53,344 nt of DNA from Vicinamibacterales bacterium (GTDB lineage: Bacteria > Acidobacteriota > Vicinamibacteria > Vicinamibacterales > 2-12-FULL-66-21): assembly GCA_035699745.1 (NCBI GenBank), contig DASSPH010000102.1:1-53344 (forward strand). Direction: 5' to 3'. The notes under the pieces were generated by a model. The model was given only the letters and a program-made list of their open reading frames with translations, was not told the DNA's origin and did not search any database. The position numbers and the translations under genes were made by a program. Shown one piece after another: positions 8,633 to 18,142 of this stretch (position 1 is its first letter; the number at the start of each line of letters is the position of its first letter).

Positions 8633-11330
8633 CAGCGTTCGCGCGGGTTCCGCGCTCCGCCGGTTCGTCCTCCCCACGGCGCTCGCCGCGCTGTTGGTCA
8701 CGTTCGCCAGCGCGCAGCAGCAGGCCATCCAGACGCCGGAGGAGTACTTCGGCTTCCGCATGGGGACGGACAACAAGCTGGCGCGGTGGGACAGGATCGT
8801 CCAGTACTTCCAGCAGATCTCCGCCGGCTCCGACCGCGTGCGCTACCGCGAGCTGGGCAAGTCGACCAACGGCAACCCGTTCGTCGCGCTCGAGATCGCG
8901 AGCGCCGACACGCTGAAGAGCCTGGACCGCTACAAACAGCTCCAGCGCAAGCTCTATTTCCAGGGGGGCGCGCCGAGCGACGCCGAGCGGGACGAGATCT
9001 TCCAGCAGGGCAAGGCGGTCGTCGTGGTGACGACGACGATTCACGCGACCGAGATTGGCGCCTCGCAGATGGTGGTCGAGCTCGTGCACCGGCTGGCGAC
9101 GGAGAACTCGCCGGCGGTGAAGAAGATCCTCGACAACGTCATCTTCGTGCTGGTGCCCAGCCTGAACCCGGACGGCCAGATCATGGTGACCGACTGGTTC
9201 AACAAGAACCTCGACACGCCGTTCGCCAACAGCCAGATTCCGTATCTCTACCACCCCTACGTCGGCCACGACAACAACCGCGACATGTACATGTTCACGC
9301 AGAAGGAGAGCCAGCTCACGGCGAAGCTGCTGTGGCAGGACTGGTTCCCCGCGGTGTGGCTCGACGAGCACCAGCAGGGCAGCGGCGGCGCGCGGATCTT
9401 CGTGATGCCGGCGACCGACCCGATCAATCCGAACGTCCACCCGCTGATCTACCGCTGGAACGGCATCCTCGGACAGTCGCAGGCGGCGGCGCTCGAGGCG
9501 GCGGGCAAGGAAGGGATCATCTACAACTCGACGTACACGAACTTCTGGCAGGGAGCGATGGCGTGGAGCGGCTGGTGGCACAACCAGGTCGGCCTGCTCA
9601 CGGAGGTGGCGAGCGTGCGCGTGGCCGCGCCCACCGAACAGCAGCGCGCCGTGCCGGGCACTCCGGCAGGCTCGGCGCAGGGGGGCGGAGCGCCAGGCGG
9701 CCGGGGCGGCGCCGCGACGGGCTCGGGGCGAGGCGGACGCGGGGACGGCGGCGGGATGCTGCCGCCGCCCAACGACGTCAATCCCCGCACCGAGTATCCC
9801 CGCCCGTGGATGGGCGGCCGGTGGACCCTGCGCGACATCGTCGATTACGAGCTGATCGCGACGATGGGGCTGCTCGATACGCTGGCGGATCGGCGTGAAG
9901 CGCTGCTGCGCCAGATCTACGAAGTGAACCGCGTCACCGTCGAGAACGGGCGCAAGGGGGATCCGGCGGCGATCGTGATTCCGTTCGAGTCGCAGCACGA
10001 CCCGCAGGAAGCGGCCGTCCTCGTCGACAAGCTGCAGATGGCCGGCGTGGAGGTCTATCGGGCCGACGCGCCGTTCGAGGCGGACGGCCAGCAGCATCCG
10101 GCAGGCACCTTCGTGGTGCCGATGGCGCAGGTTTTCGCGCGCTACGCCAAGGACATTCTCGAACGGCAGACCTATCCCGAAGTCCGGCGCTCGCCGACCT
10201 CGCCCCCCGAACCGCCGTACGACGTCACGGCGTGGTCGCTCGGCATGCTGCTCGGCGTCGATCACGTCGTCGTCCGGCGTCCGCTGGCGGAGGGAGTGAA
10301 GCTGACCAGGCTCACGGCGGCGCCGAAGCTCGAAGGACGCGTGACCGGCACGGCGTCGGCGCGGCAGCCGTACGTGTTCGACTATCGCGGACCGCTTGCG
10401 GCACGGGCGATGAACCGTCTGCTGAAGGACGGCGCACGCCTCGCGCTCGAGCCCGCGGCGGATGCCCGTCCGGCGCGGGTGTGGGTGCTGAGCGCGAACC
10501 GCAAGTCCATCGATGCCGTCGCCGCCGATCTGGGGATGCGTATCGGCACCGCGGAGGGGAGCGCGCCGGCCGGCGCACTCCCGATCAAGGCGCCGCGCGT
10601 CGGCATGTACTCACCCTGGACCGGCGGCAACATGGACGAAGGGTGGACGCGCTGGGTCCTGGAGCAGTACGAGTTCGGCCTGACGACGCTGCACAACGCC
10701 GAGTTCCGCGCCGGCAAGCTGCGCGAGAAGTTCGATGTGATCATCCTGCCGGATCAGAGCCCCAACGGGATCGTGAACGGGGCGAACGGTCCGGCGATCC
10801 GTCCGGAGTATCGCGGCGGCATCGGCGACGAGGGGATCGCGGCGATCCGCGAGTTCATCGCCCGCGGCGGGACGCTGGTCACGCTCGGCGCGGCGTCGGA
10901 TCTGGCGATCGAACGCCTGGGCGTTCCGCTGAAGAACCTGAAGTCCGGGCTGTCGCGGGACCAGCACTTCGCGCCCGGGACCATCCTGCGCATCGAAGTC
11001 GACACGGCAAACCCGATCGGCTACGGCATGAAGGGACAGACGACCGGGTTCTACAACAACAGTCCGTTCTTCAGCCAGGTCGAAGGGTTCGCCTCGCAGC
11101 GGCTGCAGGTGGTCGCACGGTATCCGAATTCCGACGTGGTCGCGTCAGGCTGGCTGCGGGGGGAAGAGCTGATGGCCGGACGCGCCGCGGTGGTCACGGC
11201 GGACATGAATCCGGGCCGGATCGTGCTGTTCGGCCTGCGGCCGCAGCACCGCGCGCAGACCCACGCCACGTTTCCGATGCTGTTCAACGCGCTCTATCTG
11301 TCGACGGCGGACGCGCGGACCGGTTCGTGA
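8622..11330 (+). CDS. Secreted M14-family zinc carboxypeptidase-like protein
   Basis: 902 aa. The ATG at 8622 is chosen over a GTG at 8619 because GGAGG (8612-8616) is 5 nt from the ATG. A signal peptide ends near ASA-QQQ (about residue 28-32). The M14 domain has zinc ligands H141xxE144 (THATEIGAS) and H250 (LDEHQQG), an NNRD substrate-binding motif, and catalytic Glu328 (LLTEVAS). A Gly/Ala-rich low-complexity linker follows (about 345-385, many GGR/GAP units). The C-terminal half (about 620-900) resembles a class I glutamine-amidotransferase-like fold (FDVIILPD, GGIGDEGIAAIREFIARGG), as in other large acidobacterial M14 proteins. Expected to degrade peptides outside the cytoplasm; specificity unknown. 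Confidence 0.88.
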   Translation: MTSSSVRAGSALRRFVLPTALAALLVTFASAQQQAIQTPEEYFGFRMGTDNKLARWDRIVQYFQQISAGSDRVRYRELGKSTNGNPFVALEIASADTLKSLDRYKQLQRKLYFQGGAPSDAERDEIFQQGKAVVVVTTTIHATEIGASQMVVELVHRLATENSPAVKKILDNVIFVLVPSLNPDGQIMVTDWFNKNLDTPFANSQIPYLYHPYVGHDNNRDMYMFTQKESQLTAKLLWQDWFPAVWLDEHQQGSGGARIFVMPATDPINPNVHPLIYRWNGILGQSQAAALEAAGKEGIIYNSTYTNFWQGAMAWSGWWHNQVGLLTEVASVRVAAPTEQQRAVPGTPAGSAQGGGAPGGRGGAATGSGRGGRGDGGGMLPPPNDVNPRTEYPRPWMGGRWTLRDIVDYELIATMGLLDTLADRREALLRQIYEVNRVTVENGRKGDPAAIVIPFESQHDPQEAAVLVDKLQMAGVEVYRADAPFEADGQQHPAGTFVVPMAQVFARYAKDILERQTYPEVRRSPTSPPEPPYDVTAWSLGMLLGVDHVVVRRPLAEGVKLTRLTAAPKLEGRVTGTASARQPYVFDYRGPLAARAMNRLLKDGARLALEPAADARPARVWVLSANRKSIDAVAADLGMRIGTAEGSAPAGALPIKAPRVGMYSPWTGGNMDEGWTRWVLEQYEFGLTTLHNAEFRAGKLREKFDVIILPDQSPNGIVNGANGPAIRPEYRGGIGDEGIAAIREFIARGGTLVTLGAASDLAIERLGVPLKNLKSGLSRDQHFAPGTILRIEVDTANPIGYGMKGQTTGFYNNSPFFSQVEGFASQRLQVVARYPNSDVVASGWLRGEELMAGRAAVVTADMNPGRIVLFGLRPQHRAQTHATFPMLFNALYLSTADARTGS

Positions 11331-11343
11331 AGGCCGAATAATA

Positions 11344-11360
11344 CTGAAGAAATCCTGAGA
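11344..11360 (+). promoter_or_regulatory. 17-bp direct-repeat box upstream of TonB receptor
   Basis: CTGAAG-AAA-TCCTGAGA contains two CTGA-R-R half-sites starting 11 bp apart. The same box with CTG in place of AAA occurs at 14197-14213 before the haloperoxidase gene. A -10-like TAGAAT lies at 11381-11386, and GAGGAGG (11394-11400) is the ribosome-binding site for the GTG at 11405. Direct half-sites one helical turn apart are typical of OmpR/PhoB-type regulators; this is an inference. Confidence 0.45.
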
Positions 11361-11404
11361 TTGCCCCGCCGGCTCGGGCATAGAATCCGCCGCGAGGAGG
11401 GCTC

Positions 11405-14200
11405 GTGGCGCGCCGTGCTGTTTTCTACGGACTGATGCTGTCGCTGCTCGCGGTGCTGCCGGCGGCGGCGCAGGGACTCACCGGCGCCTTGATCGGCGTG
11501 GTCAAGGATCCGCACGGCGGCGTGATCCGCGGCGCCGAAGTGCGCGTGAGCTCCGATGCGCTGATCGGCGGTCCACACCGCCAGCTCACCAACGAAAAGG
11601 GACAGTTTCGCTTTCCCGCGCTGCCGCCGGGCACCTTCAGGCTCGAGGTGTCGTTCAAGGGCTTCGCGCCGCGGCGCGAGGAAGGCATCCTCGTAGCCTC
11701 GGGTGCGACCATCGAGCGCGTGAGCCTGCTCGAGCCGGCCGGCGTCGCCGAGGCGGTGGTCGTCGACGGCGGCGTCTCGCGGATCGACGCGCGCGATCCC
11801 GGCTTCGGCACGCGATTCGGCCCCGAGGATCTTCGCGCGATCCCCAGCCGCCGCGCCAGCATGTTCGACGCGCTGCGCAACACGCCCGGCATCTCGCCGA
11901 CGTCGCCATCGAGCGGAACCGCGACGACCATCTCGGCGTTCGGGTCGGGCGCCAACGAGAACCAGTTCCTCATCGACGGCACCAACACGACATGCCCGTG
12001 CAACGGCGTCGCGCGGTCCGAGCCCGGTGTCGATTTCATCCAGGAGATCCAGGTGCAGTCGGTCGGCGCCTCCGCGGAGTTCGGCAACGTGCAGGGCGCG
12101 GTCATCAACGTGATCACCCGCCAGGGCAGCGAGCGGTTCGCCTACGACGCGTCCTACTACGGGCAGCCGTCCAATCTCACCGCGCAGCCGGTCACGCTCG
12201 CCTACGACAACGGGCGGCGCCGGAGCGGATACGAACGCGCGCGGTACCGGGATCTCACGACCAATCTCGGCGGCCCCGCGATCCGCAACCGCCTGTGGTT
12301 CTTCGCCGGATACCAGTACCTCCGCGACTACGACAGCCAGCCCGCGACCGATCCGCTGACGCCGCGGAAGTACGAGCAGAACAAGGTCTTCGCCAAGCTC
12401 ACCTGGAGCTTCGGACCGGCGTGGCGCGTCGAGCAGACGTTCCACGAGGAGTTCTGGCAGAACCCGGATCAGCCGCGGGTCGATCGGCCGATCGAGACGA
12501 CGGCGCGGCAGAACGCGCGGGTCCCGGCCGCGACCTACGCCCACGTCACGCACACCGTCTCGCCGCGCACCGTCTGGGACGCGCGCGTCGGCCGGTTCGA
12601 CTATCTCGCCAGGCAGCCGCCGTACACGGGAGACACGTCGACGGCCAACCGTGTCGATGCGGTGACGAACGTCCAGAGCGGCGGGCCGGCCAGCTTCGGC
12701 GGTCTGGTCCTGATTCGCACCGTCGGCAAGGCGACGCTGAACCACTATCGCACCAGCCTCGGGCGCGCGGATCATGCCTTCAAAGTGGGCGCGCAGCTCG
12801 AGCGCGGCGAGCACCACACGGCGCAGGTCATCCCCACGGGTGTGCGCTACAGAGACAGCAACGGTCCGCTGAGCGCGACCTACGCCGAGCCCTCGAATAC
12901 GGGGGCCGCGTTCCTCACCCTCGGACTGTTCGCGACCGACGCCGTCACCGTCGGCGAGCGGCTGACGGTGAACATCGGCGTGCGCTACGACCGCAGCCGC
13001 GCCTTCAGCCAGGACCTGCCGCGCGTGGATCTCACCGGCCGTGAGACCAACGAGATCGTGGCCGGCCTCGGCACGCTGTACGTGTGGAACATCCTGTCAC
13101 CGCGCATGGGTGCGACGCTGCGCCTGGATCGCAGCGGCCGGACGATCCTGCGCGCCAGTTACGGGCGTTTCGCGCAAGGCGTGCTCACCGGCGAGCTGGG
13201 CGGCTTCCATCCGGGCTCGACCCGGACGGTGACGAAGGCGTACGTCCCGGCGGACGGCGGCTACACGAGAGAGACGCTTGTCGTCGACACGGCCAACCAG
13301 GTGCTCAATCGCGACCTTCGCGCGCCGCGCACCGACGAGTACGGCATCGGCGTCGATCGCGAGATGGCGCCGCGGCTGCAGGCGGCGGTCGCCTACATTC
13401 GCAAGTCCGGCGCGCACTACATCGGCTGGCAGGACATCGGCGGCATCTATCAGCTGCGTCCGCACAGGCTGGCGGACGGGCGGACGATCGACGTGTACGA
13501 GCGGCAGAATGGCGTCGCGGACCAGCGGTTCCTGTTGACCAATCCGCCGGGCTGGTCGATGACCTACAACGGGCTCGTCACCGCGATCGAGAAGCGGCGC
13601 GCCAACGGCTGGCAGGCGTTCGGTTCGTACACGTTTTCCCGTTCGTCGGGCCTGCAGGCCGGCTCCGGCGCAAGCGCGTCGGCGCAGCAGGTCAGCTCGA
13701 TTGCGCCGCCGCCGGCGCCCGGCGGACTGTCGTTCGGCCGCGATCCCAACGATCTCACCAACGCGCGCGGGATCCTCGCGAACGACCGGCCGCACGTCTT
13801 CCGCCTGATGGGCGCCGCCGACGTCCCGCGCACCGGACTGGTGCTCGCCGCCAACCTGCAGCACCTCACCGGCAAGCCGTGGGCGGCGTCGGCGCAGGTC
13901 TCGGCGCCGCAGAGCCCCAACCTGAGGATCCTGCTCGAACCGCGCGGCACACGGCGGCTCTCGTCACAGACCCTGCTCGACCTGCGTATGTCGCGGCGCT
14001 TCGCGCTCGGTCAGGGGCGCGGCATCGAGCTGCTCCTGGACGTGCTCAACGCGCTGAACGAGTCGGCCGAAGAGAGCATCGTGGCCGACGTGCAGACGTC
14101 CGAGACGGTGAAGCTGAATCCCACCTTCGGGCAGCCGAACGCCTTCGTGGACCCGCGCCGGGTGATGCTCGGCGTGCGCCTCAATCTGGGAAAACCCTGA
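11405..14200 (+). CDS. TonB-dependent receptor-like outer-membrane protein (CarboxypepD_reg N-terminus)
   Basis: 931 aa, GTG start with GAGGAGG upstream. Signal peptide to AAA-QG (about residue 24). Residues 28-110 form a carboxypeptidase-regulatory-like beta domain (GALIGVVKDPHGGVIRGAEV). A plug region with LIDGTNTT and VQGAVINVITRQGS follows (about 130-240), then a 22-strand-type barrel rich in alternating aromatic strands to the C-terminus. Such proteins import large ligands across the outer membrane using TonB energy, often oligosaccharides, peptides or metal complexes; the ligand cannot be told here. The 3' neighbour, a haloperoxidase-like protein, has the same 17-bp upstream box, suggesting joint control. 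Confidence 0.9.
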   Translation: MARRAVFYGLMLSLLAVLPAAAQGLTGALIGVVKDPHGGVIRGAEVRVSSDALIGGPHRQLTNEKGQFRFPALPPGTFRLEVSFKGFAPRREEGILVASGATIERVSLLEPAGVAEAVVVDGGVSRIDARDPGFGTRFGPEDLRAIPSRRASMFDALRNTPGISPTSPSSGTATTISAFGSGANENQFLIDGTNTTCPCNGVARSEPGVDFIQEIQVQSVGASAEFGNVQGAVINVITRQGSERFAYDASYYGQPSNLTAQPVTLAYDNGRRRSGYERARYRDLTTNLGGPAIRNRLWFFAGYQYLRDYDSQPATDPLTPRKYEQNKVFAKLTWSFGPAWRVEQTFHEEFWQNPDQPRVDRPIETTARQNARVPAATYAHVTHTVSPRTVWDARVGRFDYLARQPPYTGDTSTANRVDAVTNVQSGGPASFGGLVLIRTVGKATLNHYRTSLGRADHAFKVGAQLERGEHHTAQVIPTGVRYRDSNGPLSATYAEPSNTGAAFLTLGLFATDAVTVGERLTVNIGVRYDRSRAFSQDLPRVDLTGRETNEIVAGLGTLYVWNILSPRMGATLRLDRSGRTILRASYGRFAQGVLTGELGGFHPGSTRTVTKAYVPADGGYTRETLVVDTANQVLNRDLRAPRTDEYGIGVDREMAPRLQAAVAYIRKSGAHYIGWQDIGGIYQLRPHRLADGRTIDVYERQNGVADQRFLLTNPPGWSMTYNGLVTAIEKRRANGWQAFGSYTFSRSSGLQAGSGASASAQQVSSIAPPPAPGGLSFGRDPNDLTNARGILANDRPHVFRLMGAADVPRTGLVLAANLQHLTGKPWAASAQVSAPQSPNLRILLEPRGTRRLSSQTLLDLRMSRRFALGQGRGIELLLDVLNALNESAEESIVADVQTSETVKLNPTFGQPNAFVDPRRVMLGVRLNLGKP

Positions 14201-14213
14201 AGCTGTCCTGAGA
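14197..14213 (+). promoter_or_regulatory. 17-bp direct-repeat box upstream of haloperoxidase gene
   Basis: CTGAAG-CTG-TCCTGAGA matches the box at 11344-11360 at 14 of 17 positions, including both half-sites. It overlaps the last codons of the TonB receptor gene. TAAGGT (14233-14238) lies 19 bp downstream and ends 6 nt before the ATG at 14245, so transcription should begin at the start codon itself. Confidence 0.45.
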
Positions 14214-14232
14214 CTCGCGGGCACCGCATCCG

Positions 14233-14238
14233 TAAGGT
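14233..14238 (+). promoter_or_regulatory. TAAGGT -10, leaderless promoter
   Basis: TANNNT hexamer ending 6 nt before the ATG at 14245; a start 7 nt beyond the hexamer falls exactly on the A of the ATG. The direct-repeat box 14197-14213 overlaps its -35 region. Confidence 0.4.
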
Positions 14239-14244
14239 GCTGAC

Positions 14245-15489
14245 ATGAAGAATCTGCTTCGCACCGCCGCCGCGGCCGTCGCGCTGCTCGCCAGCGCGGC
14301 CGTCGCACACGCCGACACCGTCCTGAATTGGAACGCGATCGCGGTCGCCACCTCCGCGGGCAATCCGTTCAACCAGGCGCGCATCCTCGCCACCACGCAG
14401 CTGGCGGTCTTCGAGGCCGTCAATGCGATCGACAGAACCTACGAACCATACCTGGGCACCGTGGTTGCCCCGGCCGGCGCCTCGGTCGACGCCGCCGTGA
14501 TTGCCGCGGCGCACGGTGTGCTCAAGGCCTACGTGCCTTCCGCCGCCGCGTCGCTCGATGCATCGCGGGCGTCCTCCCTCGCCGCGATTCCGGACGGCCC
14601 GGCAAAGGCGGGCGGCATCGCCACGGGCGAGGCGGCCGCCGCTGCGCTGCTCGCCAACCGCCTCAACGACGGCTCGACGCCGGCGGAGTTCTATCTGCCG
14701 GCGTCGACCGATCCGTATCAGTGGCAGCTGACCGCCGGGTGCTCGGCCGCGGGCGGCGTGTCCGCCCACTGGCCAGGACTCAAGACGTTCGGCATTGCCG
14801 ACGCCGCCGACTTCCGCGCCGATCCGCCCCCGGCGTTGAACACGCCGCAGTACGCGCGGTCGTTCGACGAGGTGAAGCGAGTCGGCAGCAAGACCAGCGC
14901 CGAACGGCCGCAGGACCGCACCGACGTCGCCCGCTTCTACGCCGCGACGTCGCCGGCCTACATCTTCAACATGGCGGCGCGCCAGATTGCCGCGGCGCAG
15001 GGTCGTTCGCTGGCACACAATGCCCGCGCGCTGGCGCTGATCAACATGGCCATCAGCGACGCCGCGGTCGCATCGTTCGGCACCAAGTACCACTACACCA
15101 CCTGGCGCCCGGAGACCGCGATTCACAACGCGGAGGTCGACGACAATCCGCGGACGGAAGCGGACCCGACGTGGGAGCCGCTCATCACCGCGCCGTGCTT
15201 CCCGTCCTACACGTCGAATCACGCCAGCCTGAGCAGCGGCGGCGCGGAAGTGCTCCGCCGCCTCTACGGCGAGGGGGAGCACGCGATCGTCATCACCAAT
15301 GCGGCGTTTCCGACCCTGACCTACCAATACACGGAGTTCAAGCAGATCCTGCAGGACATCTCCGACGCGCGCGTCTACGGCGGCATCCACTTCCGCTACG
15401 ATCAGGACGCGGGGGAACAGCTCGGACGAGCCGTGGGCACGGCCGTCTTCAAGGGGAATCTGCGCCGGGTCAACGGACCGGAGTCGTAA
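14245..15489 (+). CDS. Vanadium-dependent haloperoxidase / PAP2-like secreted protein
   Basis: 414 aa. Signal peptide MKNLLRTAAAAVALLASAAV ending at AHA-D. The vanadate/phosphate-binding signature of the haloperoxidase-acid phosphatase superfamily is complete: K281 and R288 (KYHYTTWRPE), P320-S-Y-T-S-N-H326, and R376 with H382 (ARVYGGIHFRYD). Residues after GGIHF (DQDAGEQLGRAVG) match the usual terminal helix. Members oxidise halides with peroxide or hydrolyse phosphate esters; sequence alone does not decide. The gene ends 1 base from the stop of the convergent kinase gene. It shares an upstream 17-bp box with the preceding TonB receptor. Confidence 0.88.
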   Translation: MKNLLRTAAAAVALLASAAVAHADTVLNWNAIAVATSAGNPFNQARILATTQLAVFEAVNAIDRTYEPYLGTVVAPAGASVDAAVIAAAHGVLKAYVPSAAASLDASRASSLAAIPDGPAKAGGIATGEAAAAALLANRLNDGSTPAEFYLPASTDPYQWQLTAGCSAAGGVSAHWPGLKTFGIADAADFRADPPPALNTPQYARSFDEVKRVGSKTSAERPQDRTDVARFYAATSPAYIFNMAARQIAAAQGRSLAHNARALALINMAISDAAVASFGTKYHYTTWRPETAIHNAEVDDNPRTEADPTWEPLITAPCFPSYTSNHASLSSGGAEVLRRLYGEGEHAIVITNAAFPTLTYQYTEFKQILQDISDARVYGGIHFRYDQDAGEQLGRAVGTAVFKGNLRRVNGPES

Positions 15490-15490
15490 G

Positions 15491-18142
15491 TCAGCGCGAG
15501 CCGCGGCCCGCAGGTCCGGGCCGCGGCCGCTCGATCAGCACGATGTCGCCGTTCTGAACCGTACGATCGAACACGATCGACGTGCCGTCTGCGGTGATGT
15601 CGAACGTCCTGACGGCGCCCAGCATTCTCATCGCGGTGAGCGTCCTGGTCTGGCTCGTGACCAGGTCCGTCACCGCGAAGTTGAACGCCGTCAGCATCGG
15701 AAGAAACACGAGCCGGCGGCTGTCGGGGGTGAACCGGTAGGCTCCAGGGATCGCGCGGATATCCGGGAGCGGCGCCGCGGTTCCATCGGGCGTCACGGCT
15801 TTCAGCAGCGCGCGCCCCTCGACGACCTGGGTCGAATACACGATCAACTTGCCGTCCGGCGACCACACGGGGTTCTGCACGCGGCCGGTCACGAGCCGGA
15901 CCGGCGTTCCTCCATCCGCCGGAATCCTGAACAGTCCTTCTCCACCGCCGTCGTCACCGCCGACCACGATGGAACTGCCGTCCGGGGACCAGTCGGCCGC
16001 CGCCTGGCCAATCGCGCCGCGGATGTCGAGTGCGCCGCTGATCGTCCGGGGATTGGTGCCGTCGCGCCCGAGCGTCACCAGCCGCCGGCGGCCGGCGGCA
16101 TCCCGCAGGAGTATCGCCAGACGGCGTCCGTCGCGCGAGACCGACACCGGCTCGGTGAGGCCGCCGTCCATGCCGTTCCAGATCTGCGACGCCTCCCCCG
16201 CGTCCTCGACGCGCCACAAGCTGTTGGCCCCGCCGCGCTCCGTCAGGTAATAGAGCGACGATCCGGCGAAGCGCGGGGCGAACGGATTCTCCTCGCCAAT
16301 CGGGAACGGCCGGGCATCCGCCTCCGTCGCAGCCGCTTGATCGCGGATCGGGATGGACCACAGCTTCGGCTTCGGGTTCGTGACGGTTGCGACGATGCGG
16401 CGGCCGTCGCTGCTGGCCGAGACGCTCACGTAGCGCTCGAGCCCGGACACCGCGCGCCGGACCGTGCGGGTCGGCACGTCCACCGACCAGAGCCACGGAC
16501 CCGAGAGATCGGGAGCGCGGGCCGTGAACAGCAGCGTGCGATCGTCGAGCGGAGCGACGTAATTGGCGTCGGTGCCGAGCGTGGTGATCTGTTCGCGCGA
16601 GCTGCCATCGGAGCGCACGCGCCAGACGTTCATGCCGGACGACGGGTCGGCGCCGTGCGTGAAGTAGATCCACTGGCCGTCGGCAGACCAGACCGGGTTG
16701 TGGGAATGCATGCCGACCGGATCGCCGGTGATCTGCTGCGGATCGGCCCCCATCGCCCGCGAGACGAATATCGGATCGCCGTTGTTCCCGAGGTGATACG
16801 CCACTCTCCCATCGGGAGACCACGAGGGCGCGAGACCCCTGCTGAGAAATGGGCGGGGCGCCCCCCCACCAAACGGCATCAACAGCAGCTGCCGCTCGCG
16901 CTCCAGACCGGCATGGAACCAGATCTGCGTGCCGTCCGCCGAGAATCCGACCGGAGAGATCACGTGATTGGGCGCCGGCGCCGCGACGGTTCCCCGGTCG
17001 GTGAGATTGGTCACCGTGCCGCTGCCGATCTGGCTCTGCCAGATATCGAACTTCCCGCCCTTGTCGGCGAGAAAGACCACGAACTTTCCGTCCTGCGAGA
17101 TCTGCGCGGAGCCTTCCTCCCCCGGCCATCCGGTGAACCGCGAGAAGGTCGCGTTCGCCAGCGGATCGGCGACGGGCGGCGGACGGAGCAGCCATCCCGC
17201 GGAGCCGATCGCGAAACCGGCGATCACCAGGAGCGTCGCAGCGATCACCGCGCGCGGCATGCGCCGGCGCCCCAGCCGCCCGAAGACGGCGGCCGCGCTC
17301 GTCCCGCTCAGCATCTCGAGGCCGAATGCCAGGTCGCGCGCGGACTGGTAGCGGGATTCGCGAGTCTTCTCCAGACAGCGCGCGATCGCGCGCGCGATGC
17401 CGGGCGGCACGCTTCCCTGGTCCAGCTCGGGCGGTTCGGCATTGAGGATCGCCGCCATCGTGTCCGCGGCGGTGTCGCGGGAGAACGGCGCCCGTCCGGC
17501 GACCATCTCGTAGAGCACGGCGCCGAGACTGAAGATGTCGGATCGCGCGTCGACGCTCTCCCCTCGGATCTGCTCGGGAGACATGTAGCCGGCGGTCCCC
17601 ACGATCGCGCCGACCCCGGTTTCCGTCGGCCGTCCGGTTGCCCGCAGCTCGTCGCCGGGCGCGTTGAGCTTGGCAATTCCGAAGTCGAGGATCTTCACCC
17701 GCCCGTCCGCGGTGATGAAGATGTTGTCCGGCTTGATGTCGCGATGGACGATGCCCTTGTCGTGCGCCGCGGCGAGCCCCTCCGCGACGTTGCGGGCGAC
17801 GTCGATGGCCTTGCGCAGCGGCAGCGCCCCGTTGCGCAGCCGCGCGCGGAGCGACTCTCCTTCCAGCAGCTCCGACACGATGTAGGGCACGCTGTCGTCG
17901 ACCGCGACGTCGTAGACCGCGAGGATGCTCGGATGGGCGATCGCCGCCGCGGCGCGCGCCTCCTGTTCGAAACGGCGCAGGCGGGACGGATCCGCGGACG
18001 CGGCGGCGATCAGCTTGAGCGCGACCTCGCGTCCGAGGCGGGCGTCGCGTGCGCGGTAGACCTCGCCCATGCCGCCGGCGCCGATCCAGCCGACGATCTC
18101 GTAGCGGCCGAGGCGCGTGCCGGCGGCAATCCCCGGGCTCAT
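15491..18142 (-). CDS. Membrane Ser/Thr protein kinase with TolB/WD40-like sensor domain
   Basis: 883 aa from the ATG whose first bases overlap the stop of the wHTH-FHA gene (ATGA). Kinase domain about residues 10-275: glycine loop IGAGGMGEVYRA, VALKL lysine, catalytic loop VHRDIKPDN, DFGIAKL, and GTAGYMSPEQIRG. A basic segment and one transmembrane helix (about 294-316, VIAATLLVIAGFAIGSAGWL) follow. The extracytoplasmic part is a beta-propeller of TolB/WD40-like repeats (SQDGKFVVFLA, SWSPDGRVAY, VWSADGQWIYFT, VWSPDGKLIVYST). A Pkn-type sensor kinase is inferred, with the FHA protein encoded directly upstream as a likely phospho-target or partner. Confidence 0.93.
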   Translation of the reverse strand: MSPGIAAGTRLGRYEIVGWIGAGGMGEVYRARDARLGREVALKLIAAASADPSRLRRFEQEARAAAAIAHPSILAVYDVAVDDSVPYIVSELLEGESLRARLRNGALPLRKAIDVARNVAEGLAAAHDKGIVHRDIKPDNIFITADGRVKILDFGIAKLNAPGDELRATGRPTETGVGAIVGTAGYMSPEQIRGESVDARSDIFSLGAVLYEMVAGRAPFSRDTAADTMAAILNAEPPELDQGSVPPGIARAIARCLEKTRESRYQSARDLAFGLEMLSGTSAAAVFGRLGRRRMPRAVIAATLLVIAGFAIGSAGWLLRPPPVADPLANATFSRFTGWPGEEGSAQISQDGKFVVFLADKGGKFDIWQSQIGSGTVTNLTDRGTVAAPAPNHVISPVGFSADGTQIWFHAGLERERQLLLMPFGGGAPRPFLSRGLAPSWSPDGRVAYHLGNNGDPIFVSRAMGADPQQITGDPVGMHSHNPVWSADGQWIYFTHGADPSSGMNVWRVRSDGSSREQITTLGTDANYVAPLDDRTLLFTARAPDLSGPWLWSVDVPTRTVRRAVSGLERYVSVSASSDGRRIVATVTNPKPKLWSIPIRDQAAATEADARPFPIGEENPFAPRFAGSSLYYLTERGGANSLWRVEDAGEASQIWNGMDGGLTEPVSVSRDGRRLAILLRDAAGRRRLVTLGRDGTNPRTISGALDIRGAIGQAAADWSPDGSSIVVGGDDGGGEGLFRIPADGGTPVRLVTGRVQNPVWSPDGKLIVYSTQVVEGRALLKAVTPDGTAAPLPDIRAIPGAYRFTPDSRRLVFLPMLTAFNFAVTDLVTSQTRTLTAMRMLGAVRTFDITADGTSIVFDRTVQNGDIVLIERPRPGPAGRGSR

